In this document: piece after piece, positions 24,476-35,112 of the stretch | How positions within the stretch are numbered: position 1 is the first letter of the stretch | Layout of the letters: each line of letters starts with the position of its first letter | Origin: Labia minor | Taxonomy: Eukaryota; Arthropoda; Insecta; Dermaptera; Spongiphoridae | DNA: 64,000 nucleotides | Direction: 5' to 3' | Assembly: GCA_963082975.1 (NCBI GenBank) | Contig: OY720344.1 | Coordinates: forward strand, 65,748,546-65,812,545 | Position numbers and translations under genes: made by a program | Notes under the pieces: model-generated | Told to the model about the DNA's origin: nothing | Seen by the model: the letters and a program-made list of their open reading frames with translations, nothing else | Database searches by the model: none

Positions 24476-24762
24476 GCATTTTATAGGAAGGGGACTGATA
24501 CCTGAATCTCCCTACTACCGCTAGCGACTTCATAGTAACCATTTGAAAAACATTCAACATCTATTGCGAAACATATTTTAATTTACTAAAATAAATCAAA
24601 TAAATTAAACTTTTTTTCTATTTATTCAATTATATTTTTATAAGAAAATTGAGAAATTAAAATTTATTTAAATTTCCAACGTGTGAAAGAAATAAAAATG
24701 GAGTAATAAATTGCTATTTTATTTCTCCCACTCTTTTTCTCTCTCCATCTTCACTTGACAGT

Positions 24763-24842
24763 TAGTTGAGTGCGTTTTTTTTACAGAAAACTCTCAATAG
24801 TCTATTTTATAATTCCAAACAGTGAAGGTCACATTGATTATA
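24763..24842 (+). promoter_or_regulatory. Predicted promoter and non-coding first exon of UGT-C
   Basis: Paralogous to 8229-8309: a CT-rich tract, then GACAGTTAGTTGAG, a leader of about 80 nt and a donor ATA|GTAAGTA at 24843. The region just upstream (AATTTCCAACGTGTGAAAGA) also matches the UGT-B upstream region. The coding exon starts behind the acceptor at 26031. The initiator has drifted to TTAGT. Evidence is paralogue conservation and splice sites. Confidence 0.55.
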
Positions 24843-25289
24843 GTAAGTATTATGAAAAATAATTTTTCATTTATAATTTGAATTATCTATGTATTTTATT
24901 TCATCAAGTTTGTAATTATTATATTATTTATTATAAACTTGATTATTTTATATTATTATTATTATTATTATTATTATTATCATTATAGAATTAAGCGATT
25001 TAATACAAACAAATTATTAAAGAGAATCGAAATTATTGATAAAATAATATAATTTAGTTGATATTAAATTAATCATACAATTAAATTTAAATATTATCTA
25101 TAAGCCAATTTATTTTGAGACCAAATAATGAATAAAAAATAAATTAATTAAGAAATATATATATTTAATTAAAATGATTTATTGGTTATATAATAAAATA
25201 ACATATCATTCATAATCAGTAGATATTAAATTATTATCAAAAAAAACATTCAAATAATTCACAAAAATAGAAAAAACAACGATTTACAC

Positions 25290-25475
25290 CTAAATCATGA
25301 GCGAGCAACCTTTTTTATCCAAAACCCAAACGAATTTCTTGCCGGGCCGCAGGCAAAAAACAACTTTTAATAAATTATAAAACCTTAAATTAAGAAATTT
25401 CAGTTTTTTGACTGCGGCCCGCCAAGAAATTCGTTTGGATCTTTCATTAATAAAGGTTGCTCACTCATAGTTTAG
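25290..25475. mobile_element. Palindromic MITE in the UGT-C leader intron
   Basis: About 186 bp with inverted arms. The left arm reads GAGCGAGCAACCTT then CAAACGAATTTCTTGCCGGG; the right arm is its reverse complement with few changes (GTTGCTCACTC). The arms are about 70 bp, with a roughly 45-bp AT-rich middle. The target duplication is unclear, so the superfamily is not assigned. Confidence 0.7.
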
Positions 25476-26334
25476 AATTTTTCTAGAAAAAAAGTAGACT
25501 ATATATTCTAAAATATTGTACACATTATTCTCTTAAATAACTCTGTGTGCATAGAAATTATGGATTATGTAAACAATTTTGAAATGTTATCTGTTAAAAC
25601 GTCTTCAAACTTGATAATATATTAATGATATAAGGTTTTGAATATAAATATTATTAAAATCTATATAATATTTATTATTTATATTTAAATACATAAAAAT
25701 AATATTATATTGTTACGGGCAAAATTAGTTTATATTAGTATAAATTATTATATTAATTAAATTTGGAGAATTTTGCCGGTGGTTTTGGCTCCTGGGAAGT
25801 GCTGCTCTGACTGGGCAACCCCAAACCATGGAGGGATTTCCAAAAATTGTTATTCATTTATACATAATTCTTTTCTATTTATAATGTAATTAAAAATAAA
25901 TTTATATTTAAAAAATCTCGAAGTGATAAATTATTTACTATTGAACCTATCATCATCGATATTATCTTCATCAACCTCTAATTAATATCAACTAATTAAA
26001 ACATATATTTATATTAAATAATTTTTTTTAGCAAATGAAAATACTATATTTTTCTTTAATTTTCTTGCTGATTTCGATAACACATGGATATCGGATTCTG
26101 GCTTTATTTCCATTCCCAGTAAGGAGTCATCAATTATTTGATAATGGAATTGCAAAAGCCCTTACCAAAGCTGGACATGAAGTCACGATGGTTTCTCCAA
26201 TCTCCTTTTGGAAAGATCCACCAAAGAATTTTCATTACATTAAACCTAATTATAAATTGGCTAGTTTAGGTGAGCTATACATTTTCCTCTTCCATTTATT
26301 AATTTGTTATATATATGGATAGAATTTTTGGTAA

Positions 26335-27634
26335 TTTTCGTGAATTTGGATAATACTTTACCAGTGGGTTCCTTTTGCAATCCCAAATAAACTTTTCTTA
26401 TGAAATTTTTTCTGGACTCTTCTAGTTTACGAGATAAAAATGATTAAAATAAAGATCTTTTGGTACTGGTTTCATTTAGTCCTTCCCTCAACGGATTGGA
26501 AAAAAAAATACCAGTGCGTACCTTAGATTATCCTGATTGATTTTTGATATGGAATATTTTGTGGAAATTTCGTATTTACGGGAGAAAAATTAATATAATT
26601 TGCATATAAATTGGGAGTGGGGGGGGGCATGTTTTAACATTTATAGTATGACTTATGATCATAAGAGGGCGAGACCTTCACCTTGCCCAGTAGATAGCGC
26701 AATTAAATACAATTTGAATTTAAATATAATTTAATTGCAAAATTTCCCTAAACATTTATAAAAATAAATATACATATGAAACATGTTTTTTATTTATTTT
26801 TAATATTAAAAAAGGGAGGCAGCTAGCCGAGCGTGTAGCATAACAATTTTCTACACAAGAAGTCGGCATTCGATTCCAACTAAGAACAGATTTTTCTAAT
26901 AAAATTCAATTTAACATCATCTGCCTCCGGCTCCAGGAACTGTCAGTTCCTGGTTCTATACATGCGGAAGGCAACGGGAAACCACCGCATTAACATTTCC
27001 AAGAAAAATTATCATGGCTGGGCAGCTTCTAAGGCTATCCTAGTCATGATGATAGCCAAACTCCGAAACGGAGACGGCACCTTAAGAAGAATATTAAAAA
27101 ATATTTAATTTGAGATTAATTATATATAAAAAGATTAACTATCAAATAGATTTTAACTTTTATTTTCTTAGATTAGATTATAATTAAATATTATTTATAT
27201 TATTTAATAATTATTATTTTATATTTATTAAGGATGTCTTTTAAAAAATTGTAATTAACACTCAGCATTCTTTTGGTGTTTCTTTATAAATATATAACAG
27301 TAAAATTAATTATTTACGCATTAAAGGGTCCTTTATTGTAAAATTAAATAGGAAAATTCGTTTTATTTTATTTTAGAAAAAGTTAAATTCATACTAAAGT
27401 CATTGAAAAAAATTATTTTAATAGCGCTATCTACTGGGCAAAGCAAACACAATGGTGAAGGCCGCGCCATCTCTTGACCTAAAGCCAAGCTTGGTTGAAG
27501 GTCTCGCCCTCTTGGGGACAATCATTTCTATCTCGGAACCATGGATGTAAATAATTACCAAAATTTTATAATAAATATTTATTTGGAATTGCAAAAGGAA
27601 CCCACTGGTAAGGTATTATCCAAGTCCACGAAAA
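26335..27634. mobile_element. Long-TIR non-autonomous element in UGT-C intron 1
   Basis: The ends are inverted repeats sharing TTTTCGTG, TTGGATAATAC, TTACCAGTGGGTTCCTTTTG. Further complementary blocks inside (AGAGGGCGAGACCTTCA near 26664, and its complement near 27500; GCCCAGTAGATAGCGC and its complement near 27425) extend the arms to several hundred bp. There is no transposase frame. A SINE sits inside one arm. The superfamily is not clear because target duplications could not be read. Confidence 0.7.
26814..27089 (+). mobile_element. tRNA-derived SINE with 12-bp target duplication
   Basis: 276 bp. The head looks like a tRNA gene with an A box (TAGCCGAGCGTGTA) and a B box (GCATTCGATTCC), so it would be transcribed by RNA polymerase III. 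The body contains CCGGCTCCAGGAACTG and GGAAGGCAACGGGAAACCAC, and the tail ends CACCTTAAGAAGA. Flanks are a perfect AATATTAAAAAA duplication (26802-26813 and 27090-27101), the mark of LINE-driven insertion. It interrupts the long-TIR element and is therefore younger. The head has lost perfect tRNA folding. Confidence 0.85.
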
Positions 27635-28659
27635 GGCGTTTACTTGAATAATTACCGTCAATATGAACACATATTGAGAACCTTAACTATGAGTTATAGT
27701 CATTTAAAAAACACAGTGAAGACACAGAAGACAGTAAGTTTAAAATACTGATAGTTATTCTAAATTGATTTTTGAAAACTTGCTGTTTTTATTTTCTAAT
27801 TTTTCTTATTGGATAAAATTAGTTTTTTTATATCTTTATATTTATTCTATAGTTTTTGAATGAATGTGTTGATTTTATTTTTAGAAAAAAATTTTTTTGA
27901 TCTCAATTCATTATCCATGATAACTCTTCTCCAAGCTGCTTGGGCTTATGGCTATGATATGTGTGAAAATACACTCGCTGAACCAGAATATCAAGTTTTA
28001 ACGAATTCAAAAGGCAAATATGACGTCGTTATTGTTGAGGCTTTTTTCCAAGAATGTTTCATGGGATTTGCACATAAACTGGATGTACCTTTAATTCAAG
28101 TAAAAAAAAATCTATAAAATACGTATTTACTATTTATTATGTAATTTTACAAATATATATTATTACAAAATATCATCATATTACCATATATGAGTGGCCT
28201 GGGAGACTCTGAATATATTATACTGATAAAAAATTACTAATATTATAAGGTCTTTAAGTAGTCTTTTATAACTATATTTATTCCATCTGTATCCGCTTGA
28301 TACACCTAATAGCGGCTTGTAAGGCCTAAATAATTAAAGTAAATCTTTTATTACTGAAATCGAAGGGGAGAATAAATTGAAAGGAATTAATCCTTGATAT
28401 CTATTAATTTAGCTCGAAGGTCTAAAAAGAAGAATTAGTTTAATTACGATAGAAACTTCTTCACATTCAATCGTTCCTTTATTAATTTAGTTAATGGGGA
28501 ATGGGTTTCGCCGCCACTCGTCTCCTTTCTGTATTTTTCATTTTTAATTAATTATTATACTTAAATTAATATACAAAAATTGTCAGAGGACGGGAATTCA
28601 AAATAATTTTCAAAGTTCTATTCGGAATCACCATCATAAACTTTTTTTAGGCATTTGAT

Positions 28660-28890
28660 TATCCTGTTTACTAGTATAGTGCAACAACAATATTAATGTA
28701 GTGTAAAATTGTCATTACGCTATTGTAAAATGATGAAAGTATGATTCTCTGAGGAACTCCTACAATGTCATAATATGAATTGTTATATCGTACACGGAAG
28801 ATCCGGTCTTTAAGAAAATCAAAAATGAGGTGTTATAAGTGTTTTTGGGTTGGAGTATATCCTATTTAGTAATTAGTTATCCGTCCAAAA
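28660..28890 (-). mobile_element. Jockey-type LINE reverse transcriptase fragment
   Basis: The minus strand reads DFLKDRIFRVRYNNSYYDI then VGVPQRII, matching the FL-DR-F-VR and GVPQGS blocks of Jockey-type reverse transcriptases (here Arg-Ile replace Gly-Ser). It is a short relic in intron 2 of UGT-C with stops on both sides. Confidence 0.65.
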
Positions 28891-28973
28891 AGTCTTGTGC
28901 CTTCAAATAAATACTTTTCTAATGTCATATCAGTTGATATTTATACAGCATACTTTTCTTAATATCATTAATA

Positions 28974-29777
28974 GGTGGGCTGAAAAGTTAGTAGGCTAAC
29001 ATAGAAAAAAAAATTTTTATATATAATTTGTTTTTATTATTCAATATAGTTCCCGATTATAGTGGTCATATAATTTTTCGATACCATTTTTATAATATGA
29101 TTTGACTTTAGCCTCAAAATAGGCTTCAGTTTCGGCGATCACCTCTTCATCGGAGGAAATTTTGAAATGAATGAGCTATGTTTCATAATAGTCACATATC
29201 GAGGCAAAAATTCGGATTTATTCCGTTTGAACAGCTCCAAACACTCCTTAGAATCATCGATTCGTTGTTGTTTTTGGTCGATTGTGAGCTTTGAATAGAG
29301 CTTTCTTATCTCCATATATTCATGCACGATATGACCAACACTTGATATCTTTAGGTTCTCATGTATCTCACTCAACTTCAATTTGCGATTATCAAAAATT
29401 ATGTTGTGGACTTTTTTGATGTTTTCGTCCGTAACAGCCTGGGCTCATTTCACCTTGTTTAAACTTAGCAAACCACTTCTCTACGGTTGATTTTACTGGT
29501 GCAGAGTCCGAATAATGTTTATCAAGCCAAGCCTTTGTTTCAACAGTATTTTTTTTTTGCCAAAAAGCAATGCTTTATCAATAGAAGAAATTTCTTTTTT
29601 CCATTTTTTTCAAATTAACAAAAGTTCTTTCACAAAAAATTATATAACTCCGATACTAATTGTGTAACAGCTGTCAAATTTATACACGCGTCTTTTGAAG
29701 GTTAGGGTTAACTAAAAAAATATGGACTTGATTCTAGTTGCGCCATGTATGTCAGTCTACGAACTTTTCAGCCCACC
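28974..29777 (-). mobile_element. Mariner element, internally deleted
   Basis: Ends are inverted repeats GGTGGGCTGAAAAGTT, with TA next to the left end and a TG offset at the right end. The minus strand keeps a transposase part (29381-29139): KLSEIHENLKIS (second helix-turn-helix), a truncated linker, TIDQKQQRIDDSKECLELF and LPRYVTIMKHSSF, where the usual first catalytic Asp box (VTMDETW) is altered. A C-terminal scrap at 29041-29150 follows after a deletion of the catalytic middle. Inactive. Confidence 0.85.
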
Positions 29778-29789
29778 TGTAAGTTGTCT

Positions 29790-30430
29790 GAGTGATTGGG
29801 TCCCCTGTGGAATGGTATTCTTCTCGACCATAACTCCTCGAAAGAACGTGGTTAATTAAGATTACGCCTTCCATTGTAGTTTTACTTGAACTTGATCTTG
29901 TGCCCTGTTGCAGCCCAACTTCAGTACCACAAGAGCGACTTTTTCAAGCCGTCAGCTCTTTTGTCCTGGTGAGAATTTAACCATATATGCTCGTGCTACC
30001 GCTGTTCTTCGGCGAATTTATTGCTCTGATTGGTTTTGGTTGCTTTGGACCCCAAATATTAAAAACTGTCAAATACCTCGTAGCATGAAGTGTTCCTCGT
30101 TAAGTCGTTGATTATTATTTGAACAGTCTATGATCATTACTTTGGCTTTTGCTTTCTTATTATAAACTCATCATAATTAATTCCAGTTCTTCTTTATCAG
30201 CTGCCAGGTTGAGAATCTTTCTTCCACTGTCTTCTATTCTTTCTTCCCATGAATTCAAGAAATTGCACTTTATAGTTTCGGCGATTATGTTAAAGAGGAA
30301 TGGAGATGGATTCTTGCCCAACGTCTTCTTCAGTTTTAAATTTACTCGGGAGGATTTTGTCTATTCTTATTTTCGTATTGAAATGGTATTACATGAAACC
30401 AAATTGATAATGAGGAAATAAATGTTATTT
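29790..30430 (-). mobile_element. LINE fragment, reverse transcriptase-like, minus strand
   Basis: Degenerate minus-strand frames show LGKNPSPFLFNIIAETI (like the PLSP-LFN box before the catalytic site), later RRRTAVARAYMVKF and a LVVLKL-like segment typical of LINE C-termini. It is frame-broken throughout. Two short plus-strand open stretches here (29908-30111 and 30149-30421) are shadows of this relic. Confidence 0.5.
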
Positions 30431-31099
30431 TTTTCAGGGAATATTTTTAACAAAAATGAAGAGAATCTAATCTTATTTAGGGAATTTTTGTTAATTTTCA
30501 TCAGAGCAGATCCTCCTGTCTACATTAAAAGAGAAGCCGGCCTGTGTAGCTAGATATTATATAATTTCAACTTATAGTGTATTAATATCAACTGATGAAA
30601 TGAAAAATGAAATGAGAAAAATAAAACTAAAAGAAAATTAAAAATTTCTAATAGTGTGTACCAAGAGTATATTAATTTAAACAAGATAAATATTAAGTTA
30701 TTTTATAAAGAATAGCATAGCTCCCTGTTTTGGTGCATAGAGTCGGAGTTGAACCGTGAAGTAAATATTTCCCTTTAAATATTTTTTTTGTTAATAATTT
30801 AGAAATTAAATGAAATTCAGAAATTATTAATTTATTTTAATTAAATTATTAATTGATTCAGGTTGTATCGTACATCGGAAGTTCTTGGATCACTGATTCA
30901 GTGGGCGCCCCTTCTCCCTATTCTTATGTATACGATCCTTATTTAGATATCAATCCACAAATGACACTCTATGACCGATTGAGAAATACAATAGCTGGCG
31001 TAGGAAGTAAACTTGGTATAAATACAAATTGCTAAATACTATAAATATAAATAAATAAATAAATGATTGAATACGATGTCTCTGATTTCTAGTAAGGAA

Positions 31100-32691
31100 T
31101 CTTATCTTATTATGCTAGCTAAAATTGTATATATGTATTTATCTATATATATTGGTTCTCAAAAACCGCTCTAACGATTTTTTTCAAATTCACACTAGAT
31201 ATAGTATTTATAAAGAAAAATTAAGTTTTATTGATGATATCTCTTGAAACATACAGCTTCATTATTAATTTCTTAATTGAAAATTATATATGGAAAACGT
31301 CAAAATTTTTAATACTGCCTGCTAAGACAGTAAAAAAATGACAATTTTTTATCTAAATACATATAGTCCAGCGGTTGGACTGATGTTTTAACGAGTGGAT
31401 TTCGTCGGTTCGAAACTCGCCGGGTGAATCGTTATTTAAAAATGAAAATAATGATTTTGTTATTTTTTTTTCTTTTTATCTATTGTTTACTTTTTAATAA
31501 ATTACTATTCTATATTTATTTATTCATTGTTCTTTTATTAATAAAGTTTTAGATAGTTTTATAAGTTTTAATATTTTTTCAATAAAATATTATTCAATAT
31601 ATTTATTAATATTATTTTATTTATTATTATTGAGTACCCGAAGTTCCATTCATTTTAATCAGATTGATGCAATGATGCAACAGTTAATAATTGTAATATT
31701 GTAATAAATTTCTATCTTGAAAATTGTTACATATTATTCAGGATATTTTAAAAACTATTTCTTTCTTTAATTAATATTCATTTTTTCTATAAGTCAGATA
31801 TATTTCCAAATATTAAATAATTTTTGAAGTGAAAACTTCTTTAGCGGCGTTGAGCACTTTTGCGGGATGGGGAAAAAGTATAGAACTCGCGTGATCGTGA
31901 CCAACACCATGAAACCATCTGCTTTCAAATTTCTTATAACAGAGCGCGAAATTTGAATTGTCATTAGAACTGTTTTATAAATTATCTCTAACATATAAAT
32001 ATATATTTATTATGTAAAGTTCATTTCATATATACATATATAATCAAAATTATACGAAATGAACTTCACATAATAAATATATATTTTATGTTAGAGATAA
32101 GAATTATAAAACAGTTCGTATTGCAATATTTTAAACAAAGTTGTGTATTTATATATATATAAATATAAGTTACAAATTTGTTTAAAATATATGTTTAAAA
32201 TAATATATAAGTTATATATATATACATGCATATGAAATTCATCTTTCTCGTGAAATAGCGCGAATTTCGTCTGTTTTAAAATTTCTTACGCAGAAGTTTT
32301 CACTTCTGTCGGCCAGTCCCACGACTGCCAATTTTGCTTTTTTAATTCCGAAAAGCTGCAAAGCACGTTTTTTTGTCTTTAGTTTGTTTTATAACCACTT
32401 GGGGCGCTAAACAGTTTTTCAAAAAAACACTATAGAAAAAAAATATATGTACCTATATATTATATATTTATGTATTATTGAGGAGCACAAGTTCATTAAT
32501 TTTAATCAGATTGATGCAAATGTGTAACATTTAATAATTGTAATAAATAATTAAAGAATTGTGTATCAATATTTTTTAAAGGGTAGAGCGAGAGCTCGGT
32601 GTCCCAGGTATTAATATTACCAGCCAAATCCAATAATAATGAATCATTTTTTTTAACTTAAGTACCGAGCCGAGGCTCGGGGTCCCGGTAC
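31100..32691 (+). mobile_element. Helitron-like element inserted in UGT-C exon 4
   Basis: 1592 bp. It starts TCTTATCTTATTATGCTAGC and ends with the GAGCCGAGGCTC hairpin and GGTCCCGGTAC. It sits exactly between A (31099) and T (32692) of the exon and duplicates nothing: the two exon halves add up to 209 nt, the intact length. Precise A/T insertion without target duplication is the Helitron hallmark, though the last bases are GTAC and not CTRR. The body has no Rep/helicase frame and is composite: a middle block (about 31770-32400) with a large palindrome is absent from the copies in UGT-A. Confidence 0.82.
31968..32116. repeat. Large palindrome nested in the Helitron-like element
   Basis: Arms of about 65 bp. 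The left arm starts AACTGTTTTATAA and runs through TCTCTAACATA to AAGTTCATTTC; the right arm is the reverse complement and ends TTATAAAACAGTT. Near-identity of the arms suggests a recent inverted duplication or MITE. Non-coding. Confidence 0.8.
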
Positions 32692-34224
32692 TTATATCTA
32701 TTTACCGAAGATAGATAACTTTATGAGGAAAAATTTTCAAGATCCCAATATGCCATCAATTAGTGAAATTGAAATGAAAACATCACTCCTTTTAATTAAT
32801 AATCATGAATCTTTTAGTTATGCCAAACCAGGAATGCCTAATATGATCAACGTAGCTGGAATACACATCGAACCCAACAAAACACTGCCTGCAGTAAGAA
32901 AAATATGCATTCTTCTTATAATTAGATTAAATACTATAAATTATTTACTAATTTATTTCATTTTAAGAATTTGAAAAAATTTATGGATGAAGCAGAACAT
33001 GGAGTGATATATTTTAGTATGGGTTCTAATATACAAATGAAAGACATGGATTCTAAAAAAAAGGAAGCTTTTTTCAAGGTAATATTTTTTTATTTATTTA
33101 ATAATCTTGATTATTATTATATATATATAGTAATAGTTTTCCTGTAAATGATTATTAGATTTTTTCAAATTTGAATCAACGAATTATGTGGAGATGGGAT
33201 GATAATTATCCAATTCCTGAAGGGCATCAAAATATATTATTTTCGCCGTGGTTTCCTCAAAATGATATTTTATGTAATTTTATTTTATTTTTTAAATTAT
33301 AATATAAAATTGATATATATATATGATAAATGATAGTTTAAAAATCTTCTTGTTTTAGCTCATCCCAATTTGTTGTTATTTGCAACCCATGGAGGTCTTT
33401 TGAGCACAATTGAGTCTATCAATAAGGGTGTGCCTGTTGTTGGATTCCCGATTTTTGGTGATCAAGTACTCAACATGAAAAGGTTCCAAGCAAAAAATTT
33501 GGGACTTGTTATTGAATATTCAAATATCACTGAATCTTCCCTTGAATGGGCATTCCATGAAGTACTTAATCCCAAGTTAGTGAAGTTCACATCTTAGTAC
33601 CTTACATTTTGTATTTTATTATTTATTTGAATGCAATTTCAAATTAACTTTAAATTAATTTTTAGGTATAGAGAGAATGCTAAAAAATTTTCAAGGTTAT
33701 TCCATGATAAAGAAAAGACACCCCAAGAATCCGCGGTGTGGTGGGTGGAGTATATTATTCGAAACAACGGAGCTACCCACCTCCGATCACCTGGAATGAA
33801 TTTGCCCTGGTATAGTTATTATTTATTGGACGTTATTGCAATTATACTAGTGGCCATCTATATTCCATATCATGTATTAAAATCAATTTCAATTTTACTA
33901 TTTTCACAGAGTAAAACACAAAAAATTAAAAAACATTAAAATTACATATGTTTATAAAATTTATTGTGATATCAGTATTTTATTGTTTGATATTAAACTA
34001 ATTTTATTGAAAGAACACTTCTTAAACGTTTATATTCTTCATTCATCCACTAATCATTAAACACACTTTTCTATTCACGGGGACGAAGCTATATATTCAA
34101 TTAGAAAACTAAAATAGTCATTTGATAGAATTTTCGGTGTGAATGAAAAAAAAATGGGGAAATAAATTTGTTATTTACTTTATTAACTAATTATTTAAGT
34201 ATTGTGAAACATTTTTTACCTTTA

Positions 34225-34740
34225 ATAATTACATGGTAGTTCAGGAAATTGAAAGAAAAGACTGAAAAGAGATGGTTAATGGTGGAGACTACATAACGAG
34301 GAAGTGCATGACATCTATGCATCTCCAGACATAGAAAGGTTCAGAAGGGAAAGAATGGCGAAAAATATATTGTGGTTGGGAAACCGATTAGAAAACGTAG
34401 TCAATGTAGGAAGGGACCTAAAAGAGGTGGGAGAGATTAGGAGTTAGATGTTAACCCGTTAAGTGGTTATGACGTATATATACGTCTTGATCTTTTGTAC
34501 AGTGTAGCGCTTATGACGGATATACTCGCATCATGATTTTTCTTGGTATATTTAATGGGTAAGACGAATATACCGACGTCTTAAGAGATCAAGACGTATA
34601 TATACGTCATAATCACTTAACGGGTTAATGGTTTAGGATAGGGATTTGGAAAAATGTGGTTGCTGCGGCCAAGAACTTTCTAGTTTCGTAGAGCTACAGA
34701 GATAAATGTATAGAAATCATAAAGATTACAAGTCAAGTAA
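34225..34740 (+). mobile_element. LINE fragment (RTE-like) interrupted by a piggyBac-type MITE
   Basis: Both flanks of the MITE at 34451-34628 read as one continuous LINE tail like 17620-18160: RWLMVETT-NEEVHDIYASPD upstream, and a WG-C-CGQELSSFVEL-like end (GTGGTTGCTGCGGCCAAGAA) downstream. It is 5' truncated and frame-broken. Confidence 0.65.
34451..34628. mobile_element. piggyBac-type MITE with TTAA duplication
   Basis: 178 bp including both TTAA target copies. Inverted repeats of about 40 bp begin CCCGTTAAGTG and contain TATGACGTATATATACGTCT on both sides; they differ at a single base over most of the arm. TTAA targets and CCC ends are the piggyBac pattern. No coding frame. It was inserted into an older LINE relic. 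Confidence 0.88.
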
Positions 34741-35112
34741 TAATAGCCGAATTTATTCAATGAAAATAAGAAAACCTAAATAAATCATATAAGATTAACA
34801 TCGTTTTCTATCTGTCTAGATATAAAAGTGTTAAAAAAAATAATTTAATTAATTTAATATTTATTCATATAATTAATGATTTATTTTTTTATAAATCGAT
34901 CCAATATTTTAACATAACCAAGGTTTTAATGCTAATTTGAATACACAATTAAAATGTTAGTGTTTTGGTTATTCGTTTTTTTCTTAAAAAAAAAATTAAA
35001 AAACCAAAATATTCTACCAATTTTTTTTAGATTGATAATTTAATAACAAAAACAATAATAATAATTTTTATATATTATGTCTTTTTTTAAAAAAATATTT
35101 CGAAAATTAATA

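Larger units (their letters stand above)
26035..33939 (+). pseudogene. UDP-glycosyltransferase copy C, exon 4 split by a Helitron-like insertion
   Basis: Same architecture as UGT-B. Exons: 26035-26269, 27885-28099, 30862-31015, 31093-31099 plus 32692-32893 (exon 4, split), 32968-33078, 33159-33273, 33359-33575, 33666-33939. All lengths equal those of UGT-B once the 31100-32691 insertion is removed. Signal peptide, His32 region, FATHGG signature, membrane helix and KIKKH end are all present. With the insertion, translation would leave the UGT frame after exon 3 and stop within nine codons, giving about 210 residues of the acceptor half without the sugar-binding half or membrane anchor. An AG after a T-run inside the element (32661-32662) would rejoin the exon out of phase. 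Other exons carry no stops, so the break is recent. The donor of exon 6 is T|GTAATT instead of G|GTAATT, giving SHPN for AHPN. Confidence 0.88.

Noticed and set aside
26814-26885. tRNA gene candidate
   Set aside because: Box A and B are present but the cloverleaf is broken and the sequence continues as a SINE with target duplications.
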